The position numbers and the translations under genes are program-made. DNA of 64,000 nucleotides from Sternotherus odoratus (lineage: Eukaryota; Chordata; Testudines; Kinosternidae). Positions 38,401 through 49,000 of this stretch are shown piece after piece. Location: assembly GCA_032164245.1 (NCBI GenBank), contig JAVMKO010000022.1:13887845-13951844 (forward strand), written 5' to 3'. The notes beneath the pieces are model-generated. The model was given only the letters and a program-made list of their open reading frames with translations. It was not told the DNA's origin and did not search any database. Positions within the stretch are counted from its first letter, which is position 1, and the number at the start of each line of letters is the position of its first letter.

Positions 38401-40352
38401 GCTTATGGCTGCAACAGCATCACCATCCTTCTGAGGTTTCTAAGTCTTGCTGAGCAATAACGGTGGGGACTCTTTGTCCTAGAGCACCAGGGACTAACCC
38501 AAACTGTGGGATTAGTATGGAACCTACTATGGAGGCCAATCTCCAGCTGGTATGTCCAAAAGCAACTAACTAGGTAAATCTCCAAATACAACTCCTGCAA
38601 ATTCCTAGGGCTGGGTCATTGTTAAACACGAGATTCTGGATTTATGTGACAATCCCTCCACACCGATGAGCCCATGCCCAGCTGACGACAATTGGGGCCT
38701 TGAAAATAGGTGCATTAAACAGAACTATTAAATGATGATTGGTGTGGAGAAAGTAAATAAGGAAGTGTTATTTACTTCGTCTCATAACACAAGAACTAAG
38801 GACCAAATTAAATTAATAGGCAGCAGATTTTCTTTACACGACGCACAGTCAACCTATGGAACTCTTTGTCATAAGAGGTTATGAAGACTAAGTATAACAA
38901 GGGTTCAAAGAAGAACTAGATAAGTTCATGGAGGATAGGTCCATCAATGGCTTTTAGCCAGGATGGGCAGGGATGCAAAACCATGCTCTGAAGTGTCCCT
39001 AGCCTCTGTTTGCCAAAAGCTGGGAGTGGACAACAGGGGATGGACCACTTGATGTTTACCTGTTCTGTTCATTCCTTCAGAAGCACCTGGCTTAGGTCAC
39101 TGTAAGGCTACGGGATCCTTGGCTAGATGGACCATTGAGCTGACCCAATATGGCCGTTCTTATGTAACTCTGCAAGGAAGCCTTGAGCCCAGCCCCCTGG
39201 TCAAATGTATCCCAGAGGGTCCTAAAATATAGATTAGGACAAAGATGGTCCATAGCAGCTTTTGCTGCTTGTGACCTGAAGCAACAGGAAACTTTTATGC
39301 AAGGGGGGTGGGGGGAGAGAGAGAAATGCCAATATTATTACTTGTCCTGGAACCAAAATGGCTAGAATAACATGACATGAGAGACAAGGTGAGTGAGGCA
39401 ATACCTTCTATTGAACAAACTTCTGTTGGTGAAAGAGACAAGCTTTTGGGCTCTATGGAGCTGAAGTAGAGTTCTGTGAAGCTCAAAAGCTTGTTTTGGT
39501 TACCAACAGAAGTTGGTCCAATAACCGATTAACAAATATTACAGCATATGCATTCATGTTGAAGAAAATGTGTGTTTCCATGCAACATGTACTGGTACAG
39601 CCTGAGACCTCAGAAGTTGCCAATATGGACCTTAGTGCTGCAGAGACCAGACATCTTTAATACCTCCAGTTTATGATGTTTTTCCTCTTTCCTGTTCTAA
39701 CTATGGTCCCAAATGCCAATATGAAATAGTGACTGGACCTGCAGGAATTTGTCAGGGAACTTCTCAGTAATTAGATCCCTATTCTGGGTTTTCTTCAACA
39801 TGACAAGATGGGTTAGTGGTGCGAACCATATCAAATGGTCATCTGAGGTACCAAGTAGGTATTTCAGTTCTGACCCACTTCAGTTCACACTTTTCTCGGA
39901 GCTAGATGGCTGAAGGGAAAAGGCTTTTTCAAGTATTAGAGACATGGCCCCCACTGGTGTCCATGGAGTGAAGCCGCTAATCCCCCTACAGCAAAAATTA
40001 AACTACATTCCTACAAGTGCGTTTGCAAATTAGGAAACAGGAAGCATCGAATCAGGTAATTGTTAAACACAGCTTCACTTAGGATAGAAACTATTAAACT
40101 GCTCTTTCTCGAACACTGTTCCTAGATCCATTTTTGTTCTAGACTTAGTAGAAATACAAAGTATTACATGTAACCATTACATCCCAGTTCAGAATTTGCT
40201 TCAACAATTGAGAGTTTCCCCATAAAATTAGCTTAGACTCAGAAATGTGCCTGTAGGTGACTTACCAAAAACTCGTTTGCAAACTCCTCTCTGTTAAGTT
40301 TCCTGCTTTGGGCCCTGTCCAGGTTTTGCAGCAGAATCTCTCTTTGGTCCAT
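11459..40352 (-). CDS. PTPN22: PTPN22, tyrosine-protein phosphatase non-receptor type 22 (LYP/PEP)
   Basis: Complete haematopoietic PEST-family phosphatase that dephosphorylates Src-family kinases, ZAP70 and ITAM chains in the cytosol. Coding exons, high to low: 40352-40266, 32932-32824, 32061-31985, 30874-30779, 30376-30338, 29888-29817, 29710-29651, 28609-28467, 27324-27258, 26202-26125, 25603-25511, 23120-23044, 22428-21635, 20243-20160, 20009-19879, 17537-17510, 15798-15718, 15231-15125, 14447-14417, 12894-12817, 11523-11459. All junctions are GT/AG with matching phases and sum to 2397 nt (798 residues; human about 807). The start MDQREIL and the end NPPPSWNI match human PTPN22 and exclude PTPN12 and PTPN18. 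Catalytic D195 (WPD loop), C227 ([10 protein letters not shown]), regulatory C129 and S35 keep human numbering. UTRs were not resolved. The 7.3-kb intron 1 carries mostly repeats. Confidence 0.95.
15430..15495 (+). repeat. CR1-like LINE fragment
   Basis: A short stretch (AGGGAAGTAGTGGAAGTACC then ATCATGTGGGATATTTAAAG) matches the wording of the CR1 3' region that usually reads as GGGAAGTGGTGGAA. It lies in the intron between PTPN22 exons 17 and 18. The element is truncated and has no tail repeat. Confidence 0.45.
17725..17940 (+). repeat. MIR-like CORE-SINE
   Basis: The stretch shows the classic order of a MIR element: a tRNA-like head with TGTGGTTAAGACATTGGCTG, then a CCTGTGTGGCCCTAGGGAAATC phrase (MIR: TGTGACCTTGGGCAAGT), the CORE words CTGTTCCTCATCTTTAAAATGGGG, and a CATATGGGAGCTGAGAG block. 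It is intronic in PTPN22 (intron 15), sense to the plus strand. Confidence 0.75.
17947..18070. mobile_element. Short terminal-inverted-repeat MITE
   Basis: The 124-bp unit begins AGGTTGACCAGGTAGC and ends with the rough complement (ATCCGGTCACTCT). It carries the family phrases TAATAGGAGCC, AAAAAGACCCCAAAA and TTGGGACTGTCCCTATAAAA. It directly follows the MIR at 17725. The target-site duplication is not clear. Confidence 0.6.
21635..23120 (-). other. PTPN22: PTPN22 exons 12-13: disordered interdomain
   Basis: Exon 12 (77 nt) and the single large exon 13 (794 nt) encode about residues 308-597, the Ser/Pro/Thr-rich linker between the catalytic domain and the C-terminal motifs. The most conserved islands are a [20 protein letters not shown] segment followed by HHSLDLSS, and [16 protein letters not shown]; both have clear human counterparts. 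Between them the sequence is largely diverged, as is usual for this region. The exon 13 donor (A then GTAAGC, 21634) leaves one base that joins exon 14 to read Lys. Confidence 0.9.
24620..25053 (+). mobile_element. Non-autonomous Helitron
   Basis: The left end is TCTATATATATAAAAGTC preceded by A, and the right end is TTTTGCTAG followed by T. This is the A|TC...CTAG|T arrangement of Helitrons, which make no target-site duplication. Just inside the 3' end, ACCCGAGCAACGCCGGTT gives the expected short hairpin (original stem slightly decayed). The interior has a TG-rich simple repeat (24645-24690), a segment with CACACCGTTTGAGCTAGAGA and a C-rich run, and no Rep/helicase frame. It lies in PTPN22 intron 11 (between exons 11 and 12). 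Confidence 0.82.
25137..25300 (+). repeat. MIR-like CORE-SINE head
   Basis: The stretch has a tRNA-like head GGGCTTGTGGTCAAGGCATT, then GACTGGGATTCAGGAGATTTGG (MIR: GGACTCAGGAGACCTGGGTT) and TGCCTCTGCCATAGACTC. It starts about 80 bp beyond the Helitron. The 3' half is eroded. Confidence 0.6.
28171..28460. repeat. Compound inverted repeat abutting the PTPN22 exon 8 donor
   Basis: It contains two tandem copies of an 83-bp unit (28171-28253 and 28254-28336, each opening ACAAAGAGTCCTGTGGCACC), a 6-base spacer, and an inverted copy to about 28460. The unit family is dispersed: further copies are at 34735-34845, 54593-54690 and 61925-62050. The right end (complement of GGATCAGAGAGGTAGCC) runs directly into the GTAAGG splice donor of PTPN22 exon 8, so the element starts within the first six bases of the intron. 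The family name is uncertain; it behaves like a SINE or MITE of reptile genomes. Confidence 0.8.
29017..29316. mobile_element. Mariner/Tigger-like MITE
   Basis: A 300-bp element flanked by TA on both sides. The left end CAGCAGAACCTCAGAGTTAC and the right end in reverse complement CAGTAGAACCTCAGAGTTAT are near-identical inverted repeats. This is the pattern of Tc1/mariner-pogo elements. The interior is T-rich with a short CTG run and carries no transposase. It lies in PTPN22 intron 7. Confidence 0.8.
32128..32255 (-). repeat. CR1-like LINE 3' end, minus orientation
   Basis: The phrase TTTTAAGGCCAAAAGGGACC, followed by ATTATGATCATCTAGTCTGAGC, matches the reverse complement of the CR1 3' end (AAGGGACC ... 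ATCTAGTC). It sits just 5' of PTPN22 exon 3. Confidence 0.6.
34735..34845 (+). repeat. Copy of the dispersed 83-bp repeat family
   Basis: The stretch reads GACAAAGAGTCCTGTGGCAC and continues with the AAGCTTTCGTGGG and CCACTTTGTCAGAT words seen at 28171. It then jumps to ACACAGCTACCTCTCTGATT, so the copy is nearly full length with small changes. It is in PTPN22 intron 1. Confidence 0.75.
34860..35310 (+). repeat. CR1-like LINE 3' region
   Basis: The stretch carries the series typical of a reptile CR1-type 3' region: CCTGTGAAACTCCATTG, AATTAGATAAGTTCATGGAG, GACCATCAATGG, and at the end ACTGACCCAGTATGGCAG. The same series occurs at 38745-39168 and 51298-51600. The LINE family name is from memory. 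Confidence 0.55.
38745..39168 (+). repeat. CR1-like LINE 3' region
   Basis: It begins GTGGAGAAAGTAAATAAGGA and carries AACTAGATAAGTTCATGGAG, GTCCATCAATGG and AGCTGACCCAATATGGCCG followed by TTCTTATG, the usual 3' tail. The opening words also appear at 45880-46045. It is intronic to PTPN22, opposite in orientation. Confidence 0.6.
39379..39530. repeat. Inverted-repeat element, family of 48351
   Basis: The left words (GACAAGGTGAGTGAGGCAAT, CTTCTGTTGG) and right words (CCAACAGAAGTTGGTCC) are rough reverse complements. They match a better-preserved copy at 48351-48527. A small non-autonomous DNA element is likely. The boundaries are approximate. Confidence 0.5.
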
Positions 40353-43074
40353 GTTGCGTGGCAAGGAGAGACTGGTCCGGCCACACAGAGAATGGACATG
40401 TCAAGTGCATGTCATAACGGAAAGCACCAGCATGGAGAGCGCCTGCCGAAGGCTGTGGTTTACTGACTTCATTGCAAGTCTTAAAGGAAATTAGTGCGTA
40501 ACAGCCCGTGTGGTCAAAAACAAAAAAACAAGATTCTTAACTCAGGGCCCTAGTGCCTCCTTTTCAGCATGTGAACTGCTGCGCTCATTTCTTTATGGAA
40601 AGAGGAAGCTGGGTGGTCTCACTAAACTTACCCATGCAGTTTTCTTCAACATCAGACTTCATATCCCTCTCTGAAGTCAACTCCACTCTATGAACAAAGA
40701 GCCATAGAACACAGATGGAAACAGGGTGAATTGCATCAGCAGTGCAAACCAGGGCAGTACTGGTCACATTCACCAGCATCATCTGTAGTTCTCAGTCTCA
40801 CTGGAAATATCCCTATGCTGAGAAACAGCCATCTGAGAGAAAGACTTGACAACCCTCTTTCCAGGAGTGTAGATTCTGAAACTCATTAGTCACACATCAG
40901 GTCCAGACTCCTCCAGCAAATCCTGAAATGCTCAGAGGTCATTGCATTTTCAAATGGCCTGTGATGAACTCTGGAAAGCCACATCAGGATCAAGGATTTA
41001 CATGAGAATGTCCACAGAAGCCACTCACTATAAGACTGCACAGGTCCTGGAATGTAGGCTGTTTAAGTGACAGTCCTCAGAGCCTCCAATCCAGAAAATA
41101 GATCTTCTGTCCACCATTCCATTAGGGATAGTCTGGCTGAAAATAGAAGCCTAACATCTCTCCTCCTGTATTTGTAGCAAACCACTTATGGGTGGAAAGC
41201 CAGCAACTCCCATTCCTTTTTGCAGTAGAATGCTGCCCCCAGCTGTTTCTTGGCTGGGACGTGTAAATTTTCGGCCCAATAAATGCTGTATCACACAATG
41301 TGCAACTGATCAGATTAGAACATGGAGAAGCAGAGCCAATTTTTTCAAAGCTGGCTTCTTGGGCTGATCAGGGGTCGTTGGCACAAGAAAACATTTGACA
41401 GCAGGACACCTTTGATTAGAGAGAGGGGTCTGGATTTCCATCATCCAGTGTTCTGCAATGCTCAAGAGCTTCTTAGGCCCCAGCTCTAGTTCAAATGCCA
41501 AAGCAAACAAACCAACTCAATATTATATGGCTCTCATCACTGTGTGTATCAGAATTCTGCTGCGCCCTTTTGGAGTTCAGAGAAGCTATATGCAGGTATT
41601 CGTGTTTCCAAAGAGAAAATTTGAGGCATTTTAATAGGATAATGTTTTACCATTCTCTAGCAGCTTTCAGTTGAGGATCTCAGAGCACTTTACAGACATG
41701 AATTAAGCCCCTCAACTCCCCCCTAGAGTAGGTTGAATGTGAAGGACCCTGAATTTCTAAGGGACTCATCAGAGATTATTTGGTATTTGTCACCTTTGCT
41801 TAATTCTGTTGGTAATTAAAGAGCTTTTCAGCACTTGGTTTAGTGAGGTATTTGTGGGTGAGAGCACTATTAGAGATTACATTGAGGTTGATAACTCAGC
41901 CATATGTAAATGCTCAGGATTCAATCTTGGACACAGATTATTAGTCCAGGACTGTTTATACCTACTACAGTGTTTTAATATTCTTTCAGATAAAGCTGTA
42001 TGAGCAAATCTCCAAACCTTTTTTTTTTTTTTTTTTAAAAAGGTTTAAACAAGATGAAAGAGGTCTGTGGGTCAAGTGAATGGCTTCCCAGATACCTGAG
42101 TAAATCCCATCAGTGATTGGTCATTGGCATGTCTTGGTTACACTTTTTGTCCATAAGTTGATTTTTTTAAACACTCAAAAAGAGGAAGTCTGTATTTTGG
42201 TGGGCCATGGAGATAGCTTACTGGTTTATCCCTTCTGTAAGCTTTGATTCAGACACTGCAGAGTGGTCAGACGGAGTGAGGCCATTGAGGTCAACCTAGA
42301 ATTGGATTAAAAATACTGGAAACATCACTTCAACCTCTATCATATTTTACCAATCTAAGAATCCAACATTCTTGGTGAAAAATACCTGCCAAAATCAGTT
42401 CACAGAGCTGTTAGATTCTGCTCTCTCCAGTGGAAGGACACACTGACAATCAGATTGGATATTTCACTGAAAACAAAGGCACAACAAAAATCACAGCTGT
42501 AATAGCAAGGTGGCCTAGAATGTGAGTAGTCTAGAGAAGGGACGATGCTCGGTTCTGCACCCTGTAGATAGTAGTGTCTGGACTACTTCAGTTCACAGTG
42601 ATACCAGGTTTAGAAGCAGCATCTTTGAAAGACATTTGATGTTACTTTGTAACAGAAAATTTACTATGAGGACCAGGAAAAGCTTCCTAACAATAAGGTC
42701 TATAAGACTGGAAGATTCTCCCAAGGGAAGTAATGGACTGCCTCCTTACATGAGACATGTACATTTAGACATAATACCAGAGAAGATACTGTAGAAACAA
42801 TCTTGCATTGGCATTTGGGGATGGATTGGATGTGATTAACAAGGCTAACAGATTTAACTGACCCAAATTCTGTGAATTGGTGGTATTGTGCCAGAAGGGA
42901 TCATCTAATTTTCTGGAGTTAGAATTTCTCAAAGCCACATCAGATCAGAAGGTACGACTTACTGGTAGTGGTCTCTTGTAAGTGGGCGGCAACAAGAACA
43001 GTGAACTCACAGAGTTGAATTTAGGAGCTGGACATTTCCTGTACAGACTAATTTGCAACTGGTCTCAACTCAAG
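40353..43074. promoter_or_regulatory. Divergent interval between PTPN22 and the Ig-receptor gene
   Basis: About 2.7 kb separate the two start codons on opposite strands. The untranslated first parts and the promoters of both genes presumably lie here. There is no CpG island and I cannot place a transcription start. A CR1-like fragment occupies roughly 42640-42850 and an inserted T-run is at 42019-42036. A 5' UTR of the receptor gene directly before 43075 is likely but unmarked. Confidence 0.5.
42640..42850 (+). repeat. CR1-like LINE fragment
   Basis: The words AGGAAAAGCTTCCTAACAAT, AGACTGGAAGATTCTCCCAA and GGGAAGTAATGGA follow the order of the CR1 3' region. It lies just upstream of the receptor gene and may contribute to its promoter or 5' UTR, which cannot be judged from sequence alone. 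Confidence 0.5.
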
Positions 43075-46000
43075 ATGAGAACCTGCTTTATACTTTGGGT
43101 TTCTTTATCTACAGGTAAGAAAAATACTTCTACATAGCTAATTTCTAAAATGTGTTTTGAGAACCATAGCTCACAGGTGTGTGTGTATGTTTATTTCAAT
43201 GTTGAATCATCACATCTCACCTGAGCAGACTTACGCCTTTTCTGCTCTGGGTTGTTTTGCACTGAGGTAGCTTCATTGGTGCAAACACGACACACCAGTG
43301 CAAAGAGAGACTGTTTCAAGTTGGGGTAAATTTCCCAGGTGCTAGTCACTTTTTACATGAGTGCAGGTAAATGGCTTGAAATGGCATTCATTTCTTGCTT
43401 TATAGGTTTGTAATATGATGTGAAATTTCACATAGATTAAGTTTTAGGCCCTTTGAATTTTCTCTTTAGTTCACGTTTGGTTTCTTTTCATATATTTTTA
43501 ATAGCACATCTGAAATTTCTCTAGGATAGTCTCATTTTTGTCAATGTGCATTTTAATAGCATTGTGAATCTACACCAGAAAGGTGAATCTTGAATAGTAC
43601 ATGGGGGTAGTTCTATGCAAAGAAATGTTTAGGATTAGGAGTAATTCTTTTCCTGCATTCAGCACTTAAAAATTGTACGTACATTAGCATGTACAATTCT
43701 CCCATTAAGGTACCTGCAGAGCCACATATGTGAAACCATAGATTTATTCCTGAAATGAGTGGAGGGCAGTGTGTGGTGATTATAGCGGCTATTAAGTGGT
43801 GAGATGGATTTGAAAGGGGAACCTCAACGTTTATGTAACAGATAACATGTTGTACAGGGGAGTCACATTTTACGCAGGGGTTAGGTTACAAGATGCCTGC
43901 ATAAGATCAAAATTGCATATAGTCCAGTATAGCCCAACGCCAGCCCTACTCAGCCCACTGAGGGCCTGGGGTTTCGTTCACCCCAGGCCGTCAGCCAGCA
44001 GGAGGCTGAGTGGGGCTGGTGGCCGGGACGCCAGAGAGGCAGTGGACTGAGCTGTTCAGCCCACCGCCAGCCCCGCTCAGCTGGCTGAGCAAATGGAACC
44101 CCAGGTCGGCAGTGGGCTGAGCGGCTCAGTCCACTGCTGGTCCCCCTCAGCCTCCTGCTGGCTTGGGTCAACAGAACCCCAGGCCAGCAGCGGGCTGAGC
44201 GGGGCCAGCATCCCGGCTGGCAGGAGCCAGCAGACTGAATCCCAGACTGCCAACGGGCTGAACAGCCCTGATCAGCCTCCTGCCAGCCTGGGTGAACAGA
44301 ACCCCAGGCTGGCAAGCCCGCTCAGCCCACTGTCACTCTGGGATACCAGCCACCAGCCCTGCTCAGCCAGAACTTTAATTTTTTATTTTTTTTTTAGGCG
44401 GAGCACGTATAGTTGAATTTGCGTAAGTTAAATGTGCTATGATGCAACTCCACTGTACTTTGTTGCAGATCCTCAACAAAGCAACTGCTACTTTAAGAAC
44501 AGGATCTTCATGAATATTCCTAGATGACTGAAATGTACACATTTCAAGTGTTCGCTTTGAGAGTGTGCTGAACTTGTTCTCTAGCCATGCCCTTTGCTCT
44601 TCTCCCGGCCACGGGCTCCCCAAAACATATGATTAAGAAATTTGGTGAGAAACATCAGAGCCCCTTGGTCAACATATACCAAATTTCAGCAAGAAGAAGA
44701 AATTCACAAAGTTGACAGTTTTTGTACCATCTGGGTACTTTCATGAAGACCCTGCTGTTTGTGAAATAAACCACAGCCAGGGAGGAGATGCTTTCTATAT
44801 CGAGGAGTACCTGGAAATTTATACATCAATAGTACATTGTGGATCATGTAAGGCAGCTGCACACACACAACCTCAGAAGCCAGAAATTGATAGTCATTTA
44901 ATAGTCCATACCTTCTCCTACCCCCAAGCCAGACCCCCCTGACTACCAGCACACCCACCATACATCATAGACAACAATAACTCTTCCCCGACCTGTCAAC
45001 ATCCCCCAACTCAACCATGAACAATTATGGCTCCTCAGGCAGACATTATAGGTAGAAGGGTCTATTCTGTTTGCAGTGATGAGAAATTGTTGCAGGGGAT
45101 GCCAGAATGGTTGGCAGTGTTAAGGTCCCAGTATCTTGTGGTGCATGCTCGTTGTGTTAGAGCTGATGTAAACATCTCTGGCCAGAGGAGCAAAGAGTAT
45201 GTAATGTTACATGACAGCTTTTAATTACTTTGTTTTTGAGGTAGGTGTGTTAGGCATGTTACATGTGCAGCTTTATGTTTGATCTTCCATATTGTCATAT
45301 CCAGGCTGAGCACTGGCAGCTTCAATAGAAGTCAAGGGAAGTGTGGATACTTGATAACTTTGGGAAAAAGTGACAATTTAGCACATAGAAAAGCATTTCA
45401 GAGCTGCAAAATACACAGAACCTAAACGTCTAGATTGCATAGACCAGTGGTCGCCAACCTTTCGGTCCTCACGGACCACTAAAGTGGTGCGGCGCGGCCC
45501 CCCCCCCCCCCCGGCTCAAGCGGTGCCCCCCCCCCCCCCGGCACGGCGCAGCCCCCCCCCGGCTCGAGCGGCACGGCGCAGCCCCCTCCCCCCGGCTCGA
45601 GCGGCACGGCGCAGCCCCCTCCCCCCCGGCTCGAGCGGCACGACGGGAGGCAGGAGCAAGCCAGCCGTTGCTGGCCGCCAGGGACGGGGCGGGACAGGCG
45701 CCCGCAGCCTCTTGCCTGCCTGGAGGAGCGGCCGCGGACCACCAAAATTTTCTGGTGGTCCGCGGACCACCGGTTGGCGACCGCTGGCATAGACCTCTCT
45801 GCAGAAATGGGACTTTGCATGGTCCAGACTAAGAATTCACTATCTATTACAGAGAAGAGACTCTGGTATTAGACTCTGTGGAGAAAGTAAATAAATAAGG
45901 AAGTGTTATTTACTCCTCCTCATAACACAAGAACTAGAGGTCACCAAATGAAATTAATAGGCAGCAGGTTTAAAATAAACAAAATGAAGTATTTCTTCAC

Positions 46001-49000
46001 ACACACAGTGGTCTGACCCACTATGGCCATTCTTAAGTATTTATGATTTAAACACACAACAAAAGACAAACAGGAACCCTGCCAATTTCCTGTAATTTGA
46101 CCATTTCCTATGTGAACTAGTGTCAAAGTGAGAACTTGTCATCTTAGCACTCTGGCATCTTGATTCACAAGAACAAAATAAGTTACCTTACAAAATATAT
46201 TAAATACAAAAAAACTGCATCAAAAATTATGTCCAAGTTCCAAAGAAAAGCATTAAGGAAACACCAAAAGTAGAGTTGCCTATGCAACATTGACTCTCCC
46301 CATCCATACCTATTATAATCTCCCACAGGTCCCCTACCCCATTCAGTAGACAGGTTGGACTGAAGCTCAGTGAATGAGGCAGCATACATTTGGTGGAGGG
46401 GTAAGGGGGGGGGGGAGGGTTCTTCTACTGAGCCACCTTGTTAGCTGGTGTTCAATACCTGCCTAAAGCTGCCAATTACTGCTCATTTGTTATTGTAGCT
46501 GTGATTTCTCAACACCACCTCAAACATACAGGGGGCAAGTCTGACTCTTTAGTATGATCTTTAACAGCAGCCATCACTGGGAAGAAATCTTATTTATTTT
46601 GTTACTAAAACCAAACCACAGGGAGAGAAGTGTGTCTGCATTTTATACAGTGTGTTTACTCGTTTCAGAGCAGCATTCAACTGCTGTCTGCTCCCACAGC
46701 TATAAATATTCTTTAGGAGTCCCCCTCTACATAGCTTTTATGGAAGAGTTGTACAGAATGAGATCCTTTTGCTGCATATTTATTTTAAACAAAACACAAT
46801 TATATAGATTTGTATACACAAATTTAATTCTCTGTTCAATCCTATGGGATGAACAGAGAATTATATCTCGGCTATAGAAATCTGAATGAGTGAGTGAGGA
46901 CAAAGTTTGACCCAAAGTTTTATAAAGCATAACCGGAAGCAAGAGAGCGCATGCACATGACTGAAATGGAACAGGTTCACTTTCTGAAACAGACAAACTT
47001 ATTCTCTTGCAGTTTGGTGTGCACCATCCCTCTGGTCAGATGGGGAAAAGACAGCTATGGAGGGAACAAGCACTACAATAACCTGCTCCTACAACAGAGG
47101 GAGATACTTGTTTAACAGAAAGTACTGGTGCCATGGAGGATCCAGGTTATCTTGTGATATTTTAGGCGACACAGACAGTTTTGTTAAGAGTGAATATAAC
47201 GGAAGATTGGTGCTCTTGGATAACAGAAGGGGAGAATTTTTGGTCACGATGCACCAGCTGGTAGAAGATGATTCAGGAATGTATTGGTGTGGAATACAAA
47301 CGCCATATGCAGATATAATGACTGCAGTGAAACTCACTGTAACTGAAGGTAAAGATTCTTTAAAATATTGTAATGTTTCATGTGATTCATTAGTTTTAAA
47401 AACTTGTCTGAAAAAAAAAATAAGATACTTATAGTAATTTAGTTACTTGTATTTTTATGTTAAATGGGAATAAACAATACTGCAGTTGTAAAACCAGGAA
47501 AGTGAAAATACTAATGAAAGTACAGCCAGAATGATACCAAAACAAGAACAGAGCTGCTCCATGTGGCTCAGCACCTCAATAGCAAGAGGTACCTTGCAGT
47601 TGTACAGAAACATTATTGTTTGTATTCCAGTGGTATCTAGGATATCCAACTGAGATCAGAGCCCCCTTGTGCTATGCACTGTACAAATACACAGGAAGAG
47701 ACAATCCCTGCCCTGCAGAACTTACAGTTGAAATAGACAACACGGAGTGAAAGGGAGTACTGGTATCCTGCTCCCTTTTACAGTTAGGGGACCAAAACAC
47801 GGGCAGAACTAGGTTTGTCTACATGGTGTGTCAGCGTGCCTTAAAGAGGTGTGAATTGTAATGCTCCTTAGTGTGCATTCACATAGTACTAGCACTATAT
47901 GAATACACACTAGAGAATTTTTAGTGTGCGCCAGCAGGGTCTACTTGGGCCAGTTAGTGCCTTTTAGAATTCAAACCCCTGTAGTGTGCTTTGTCATACC
48001 ATGTAGACAAGACCTACCTGACTTGCCCCAGGTCCCATGAAGTCTAGGATGGAACCAGGAACAAAACCCAAATGTCCTGAGTGCTAGTCCAGGGCCTTAA
48101 CCACTAGGGTAACTGACTTCTTTTTTTAAGTGAGGAGAGGAAGGGCTGAGGTTTAAAATGCATGGTGTCCCCTTCAATCACAGAATTCACAGCTTCACCT
48201 TATCCTAACAGAGGATTCCTGATCCAGAAGGATATCAATAGGCCTAGAGGATAAATTCTTTCCCATATCTAGTGATCATTTCGACTTTAACCATATCACA
48301 CTCCTAACTTTATGCAGTGTGGCTGTAGCAGTGTTGGTCCCAGAAATGAGTGAGACATGGTGGGTGAGGTAATATCTTTTATTGGACCAATTTCTGTTGG
48401 TGAGACAAGCTTTCAAACAACAGAGCTCTTCAGGCCTGAAGAGGAGCTCAGAGACTCCAAAGCGTGTCTCTCTCAAGCAGAAATTGGTCCAATAAAAGAT
48501 ATTACCTCACCCACCTTGTCTCGCTAATCCTCATTTTATTCAGTTTTAGATAGATACATATGCCAAAGCTGGCACGCATTTGTCCAGAGATTAAACTCAG
48601 TCTGGTGTAAGCACTGCAAGCCCAGAGATAGGGCACATGGAGGCTTTTGTACTGTCAACTCACTGATCAAGGATCAATATATGTAAATGCCTCTGCCTTC
48701 CCCACTCTTTCTAAACTCAGCAATGAAGCCATGCAGCCTCTTGAGACTAATCCTTGGAAAGAGCCTAGAAGTAAACAGGGATATCTACAGCCAAGTCTGA
48801 CTGGGTAATCCAAAATAGTGCATCACACCCTTCTGTGTATTGCATCTCACCAGAACAACTATTTGGTTCCATTTCGGAGCCTCTCTCCACACCCCTTATT
48901 ATTCTCACCAGCCATCCCGGTGAATCCTGCCTAGGGAGATCAGTGACTGTCAGATGTCACTCAGCCACAGGCTCGAATGTTTACTACACATGGTACAGAA

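Larger units (their letters stand above)
32933..40265 (-). other. PTPN22: PTPN22 intron 1
   Basis: The largest intron of PTPN22 (7.3 kb). It contains a copy of the dispersed 83-bp family (34735-34845), two CR1-like blocks (34860-35310 and 38745-39168) and an inverted-repeat element (39379-39530). No conserved exon was found. A plus-strand open frame of 131 codons at 35811-36206 has no recognisable motif and no sign of being a gene. Confidence 0.8.
25511..40352 (-). other. PTPN22: PTPN22 exons 1-11: N-terminus and catalytic domain
   Basis: These eleven exons encode residues 1-307. Exon 1 (29 residues) ends FANEFL. Exon 2 opens KLKRQS, with S35 matching the human PKC site. Exons 3-5 carry the phosphotyrosine-loop region and C129, the partner of C227 in a redox disulfide. 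Exon 8 carries the WPD loop ([11 protein letters not shown]195) and ends in the codon after C227. Exon 9 completes the P-loop (AGCGRTG) and exon 10 the Q-loop neighbourhood (EMRTQRPS). At position 263 this protein has Gln where human has Arg. Spacing from residue 1 to the Q-loop shows no insertion or deletion against the remembered human sequence. Confidence 0.93.

Noticed and set aside
43950..44416. Open frames of about 107-121 codons in receptor intron 1
   Set aside because: They are translations of a minisatellite within a transposon relic, with no domain.
45479..45820. Open frames of 84-113 codons on both strands rich in Pro, Gly and Arg
   Set aside because: They lie wholly inside the GC-rich tandem core of the hAT MITE.
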